Shown: positions 60,410-64,000 of the stretch, in pieces
Layout of the letters: every line of letters starts with the position of its first letter
How positions within the stretch are numbered: the stretch's first letter is position 1
Source: Euglena gracilis
Taxonomy: Eukaryota > Euglenida > Euglenophyceae > Euglenales
Reading direction: 5' to 3'
Assembly (NCBI GenBank): GCA_039621445.1
Contig: CP154957.1
Coordinates: 1,110,504-1,174,503 of the forward strand
DNA length: 64,000 bases
Made by a program: the position numbers and the translations under genes
The notes under the pieces: model-generated
Databases searched by the model: none
The model's input: only the letters and a program-made list of their open reading frames with translations
Told to the model about the DNA's origin: nothing

Positions 60410-61240
60410 ACAGCGTTCGGGGTAGGGTTTGTGGTGAGGTGGCTGGGGGGTCCCAGGTTCTTGCTGTGCCTCAACAGCCTCACCACACCAGAATGACAAA
60501 ACGGAAACAGTTCCATTGCCGGAGAGAGGGGCTTATCATCCCCCTCCCCCCGAATTATTCCCGTCCCCGGGACCCTTTACGGCCCAATGGGAACAGTATG
60601 GAGGGAACAGCTTGGGGGGGGGGGGTGATCTAGTCCCCCCCCCAAGCTACTCCCATACCTGAATCTCGGACAGCCCGAACAGCCAAAAGGGGTCATTTTT
60701 GGCAACTTTTTTGGATGTTCGCAAAAAAATGGCCAGTTTTAAGCACATTTGCCAAAATTCAATTTTGAAATCGTCCCAAAACGTCGATTTTTGAAGACTT
60801 TTTTTGAGAAGTTCTTTATAAAAAGTGCTATGACAGTGAGCTCTTCCCATCCCCCCTATGGGAATAGCTCGGGGGGGGGGGCAGGTTGGGGGGGCATGGT
60901 ATTCTGGTTTTGGTATTGGTTTGGACAAGACAAAGGGCACCAGACCAGAAGGCGAGAGGACCAGAAGCGCCAGGCCACAAAGTTGTTGGGTGTCGGCCAG
61001 GCACCAACTCTGAATGGCGCAAAAAGCCCAACGCCGTTTTCAATTGGATTCAGGGTTTCCCCGTTTTGTTTTCTTTGTGTTTTCCCCCCATATTTCCCCC
61101 AATTTATAGTAATATCATAAATATTGTGTAATATATATCATGTGTGTTTTATGTATTATCATAAAAATATTACATACATTTTTCCCTCATATATATAATA
61201 TATTCCCCTTTTTAAAACACTCATTTTGCACAAACATTTA
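60410..61240. other. Unassigned, with one inverted pair
   Basis: CCCAATGGGAACAG...GCTTGGGGGG (60585-60620) and CCCCCCCAAGCTACTCCCAT (60635-60655) are partly inverted, and TATGGGAATAGCTCGGGGGG recurs at 60857. A degraded foldback element is likely. No gene. Confidence 0.4.
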
Positions 61241-61247
61241 AACCCCA

Positions 61248-61637
61248 CCCCCCATTTATAACCCCCCCCCCTACTTAACTTATAACCCCCCCCCTCGGGC
61301 CGACCAACCAAACCGGATCCTATAACCCCCCCCCCCCCGGGGAAGAAAAATGGAAACTGCCGGGGACGATTTTTTCGGCCGCAAAGCACACAAAAACTGA
61401 TTTTTTGAGATTTTTTTTGATTTTTTTGAGACCGACCATCATCAAAAAGGCCATTTTTGACCAAATTTGCCAAAAAGTGCCAATTCCGGGGGGTTCGGGG
61501 TCTTTTGGGGGGGGGGGGTCGGATTCTCACCAACAATTCCGGATCCTATAAACCCCCCCACTTATAAACCCCCCCTTCGGCCAACCAACCAAACCGGATC
61601 CTATAAACCCCGGGGGGTTTATAAGTAGGGGGGGGTT
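61248..61637. mobile_element. Family W TIR element copy 2
   Basis: Same structure as 56998-57396 with the terminal CCTATAAACCCCGGGGGGTT palindrome. About 390 bp, roughly nine-tenths alike by eye. Confidence 0.75.
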
Positions 61638-61694
61638 ATTCGTCGGGTTTTTTTGAAGGTCCCAAATGTGCCCCCCCCCCCCCCCCATGCTGGA

Positions 61695-61886
61695 CCCACC
61701 CCCCATTGCGTGGCGCCGACCTCCGGACGGGCCCGCTGCCACCGGATGACCGGCGCGGACGTGCTCGACTGGTGGACCGGCTACGTCCGCCCTCCCCTGA
61801 CCCAGGCCGCGTACTGGAGCTGCACAGGGGGGCCGCGTGTCGACCCCCCCCCACTGGGCAGGCGCAGAATGGTTGGCCATTCTTAA
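61695..61886 (+). CDS. GC3-rich exon of an unrecognised protein
   Basis: The frame reads CVAPTSGRARCHRMTGADVL, then DWWTGYVRPPLTQAAYWSCT and a stop at about 61884. Third positions are G/C in nearly every codon up to AAYWSC. As at 57408, a family W element lies just upstream. Splice sites are unclear. No known domain. Confidence 0.4.
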   Translation, partial: PTPHCVAPTSGRARCHRMTGADVLDWWTGYVRPPLTQAAYWSCTGGPRVDPPPLGRRRMVGHS

Positions 61887-62524
61887 CCTTTATGACGAGA
61901 GTCAATCCACTAATAAGTACTGTTATATTATTTAAACTCCTCATATTTGTCCTGAACATGTATATTTATACCTGTACTTGTTATTTCTATTTCTATTTGT
62001 GTAACACATGCATTAGTCTTCCACAATGAGTTGAGTTCTCCGAGGCAATACACTACATACAAACATAGATACATACAGAAGCAGAAGCATTGCTGAGAAC
62101 CGAGGAATCATCGCAGCCCCCCCCCCCAGGAAATTGTCATGCCGGAGAACGTTTTGGGGTCCTGTCTGGAAAATTTCTGGGTTCCCAGTGTTGGCCGGTC
62201 ATTGGGACAGTTTGGGGACGGGGGGATACAGCAGGGAAATATTGATCTCCTCTGCAGATGTGGATGTTTTCTCAGTGTCACAGGGTGTTTGATGGTGGCC
62301 ATGATGGTTTGTTTGGTTCGCTGTGTGGAATTGCTCTGTTCCAAACGAGTTTCAGCCACCGTTGGACATTCTCACCAAAAACATTCCAAAAATTGCGGAA
62401 ATTGCAGGAAATTGCTGAAATTTTCAGAAATTTGCGGGAAATTGCAGAAAATTGTGAAAATTGAAAAAGTTGCAGAAAATTGCAGTGCCCCCCCCCCGCC
62501 ACGCACCCCAAATTAAATACCCCC

Positions 62525-62790
<266 letters not shown>

Positions 62791-62801
62791 CTGTCAGTGA
62801 G

Positions 62802-63004
62802 CTGGCATTCCCCATTCTCCTGCTTTGCGTTGCGTTCTGTTGGTTTCGGCTGTCGGCTCGCTGCACACGGCCGCCCTGAGCCGCGTCCGGCCCCGTGGGC
62901 ACATGTGGACAGGGCACCGGGCGGGGGACTTCCTGCGCGCCGTCATGGGCGGTGGGCCGCCCAAGCGCAGAACCACGTCCCGTCAGACGTCGACTGACTC
63001 CTGA
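62802..63004 (+). CDS. Terminal exon of an unrecognised protein
   Basis: The frame, open from 62802, reads SLHTAALSRVRPRGHMWTGH, RAGDFLRAVMGGGPPKRRTT and SRQTSTDS, then TGA at 63002-63004. Third positions are strongly G/C from about 62855. The acceptor could be AG at 62800 or 62879. The C-terminus is basic and Ser/Thr-rich. A GT tract directly upstream matches the pattern at 46260 (CA tract before an acceptor). Confidence 0.5.
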
Positions 63005-63084
63005 GCCAGCGCATCCATCAGCCACGCTCATGGTTACACAACGCACACCACCACACAATACATAAAACACAGCAGATATCACAT

Positions 63085-63205
63085 AGCACATGCACGCACA
63101 CACACACACGCGCGCGCGCGCGCGCACGCACGCACAACACAGAACACGCACACAACACAACACACACATTACACACACAACACACAGACACACACACATC
63201 CAACA
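63085..63205. repeat. (CA)n/(CG)n tract
   Basis: CACACACG, a CGCG run at 63110-63125, and AACACA repeats. Confidence 0.9.
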
Positions 63206-63589
63206 CATGCACCGTGGTGTAAATATCTAAGTTTGGCTGCACATTACTTTTTGGTGTCTCGCCAGTGATCCATGTGTCCGCAGCGCTAGTTCTTCAAAGT
63301 TTTTGGGTTGCCCTTGCCGTGTCGAAGTCAAACACAATACCGTCCGTGTGGTTCCAAACACGCCGGTTTCTAAATTTCGGTTGGTTGCAAACAATTATGT
63401 GGCCCCTTCTCCAGCAAAATACCAAGAACAAGAGTATTCCGCAGAACAACATTCAGCAAGCACCCCCCAATTCAGTGAACCGGGTCGTTTCTTCGCGCCG
63501 CCCGATTTAATGCGCGAGCAACTGCCTGGGGGTGGCAGGGGCTAATTTCGCAAGCCAGACCCACCCTACTGGTTTTTTTTTGAGCTCGG

Positions 63590-64000
63590 AAAATTCCCTG
63601 GCAGGAGGGGCAGATCCCCCGGGTCGTGGCCGGGGGCCAGGCATGGATTTCGGCGCAAAGTGCCAAAAATTTTTTGCGAAATGCTTCTCGACTGCCTGAT
63701 CTTCGCTGGGGGGCTCCCCAGGGCAGAACGGGAATCGGCCGAACAGCCAGGGTGGTGGGTGGGGGGGGGGGGCGACCACCCCCACCCCCTGCATGGTGGG
63801 GGGGGGGGGGGTCGACCCCCCACCACCTCTTCCCGTATTTCCGGGAGCACCAATTTTTGGACCCGAAAAAAATTTTCCGGTGCCTTCGACACCAGGTGTT
63901 TTTTTTGACCCATTTTGGGACCCATATAGGGGGTCCCCCCAAAGACCCCCCAAAACCCCATTTTTTCACACCTTCCAAAAATTCAACATTTTCTTAAAAT
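63590..64000. repeat. G/C-run hairpin element, right end cut
   Basis: The hairpin GGCGCAAAGTGCC (63652-63664) is followed by AAAAATTTTTT, C/G-run blocks at 63755-63825 and a second decayed hairpin near 63880 (GGTGCCTTCGACACC). The window ends inside it. Confidence 0.5.

Overview
This is a eukaryotic nuclear window that is poor in genes and dominated by repeats. The evidence is: short coding islands with high GC at third codon positions bounded by GT/AG splice sites (many in phase 1), long microsatellites, a decayed LINE, and many short terminal-inverted-repeat (TIR) elements. The species cannot be fixed from sequence alone. An mTERF-family gene and GC3-rich exons would fit a unicellular alga or other protist, but that is inference. 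No rRNA, tRNA, CRISPR array or prokaryote-style operon was seen. Almost every long open frame is an artefact of simple repeats.

Layout. 1-8.1 kb: repeats plus the last three exons of a gene ending in a very acidic Pro/Glu/Ala-rich tail (2928-5985), then a separate exon at 7138. 6.4-8.6 kb: two TIR elements with perfect 8-bp target-site duplications (TSDs). 8.88-13.9 kb: a 5-kb (TATATG)n satellite with ~0.9-kb higher-order periodicity. 15.2-22.5 kb: a split mTERF-family gene, the only gene here with a recognisable family, its introns filled with mobile debris. 22.7-25.3 kb: TIR elements and palindrome clusters. 25.5-31.0 kb: a ~180-bp tandem array and a nearly identical 2.05-kb duplication carrying two minisatellites. 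31-35.1 kb: a minus-strand non-LTR retrotransposon with broken endonuclease and reverse-transcriptase frames. 35-64 kb: many TIR-element families, some nested, interrupted by isolated exon candidates whose genes cannot be completed inside the window.

The main biological story is a community of non-autonomous transposons. Six insertions have exact 8-bp TSDs (hAT-like). One insertion sits inside another element family that also carries a second, unrelated insertion with a 3-bp TSD. Element families with different termini share one internal module: long C-run/G-run blocks around a short GGCGC-NNN-GCGCC hairpin. A second recurrent motif is clusters of ~20-bp quasi-palindromes of the form TTTGCGCAnnTGCGCAAA. 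No transposase gene was recognised, so any mobilising enzyme must be encoded elsewhere.
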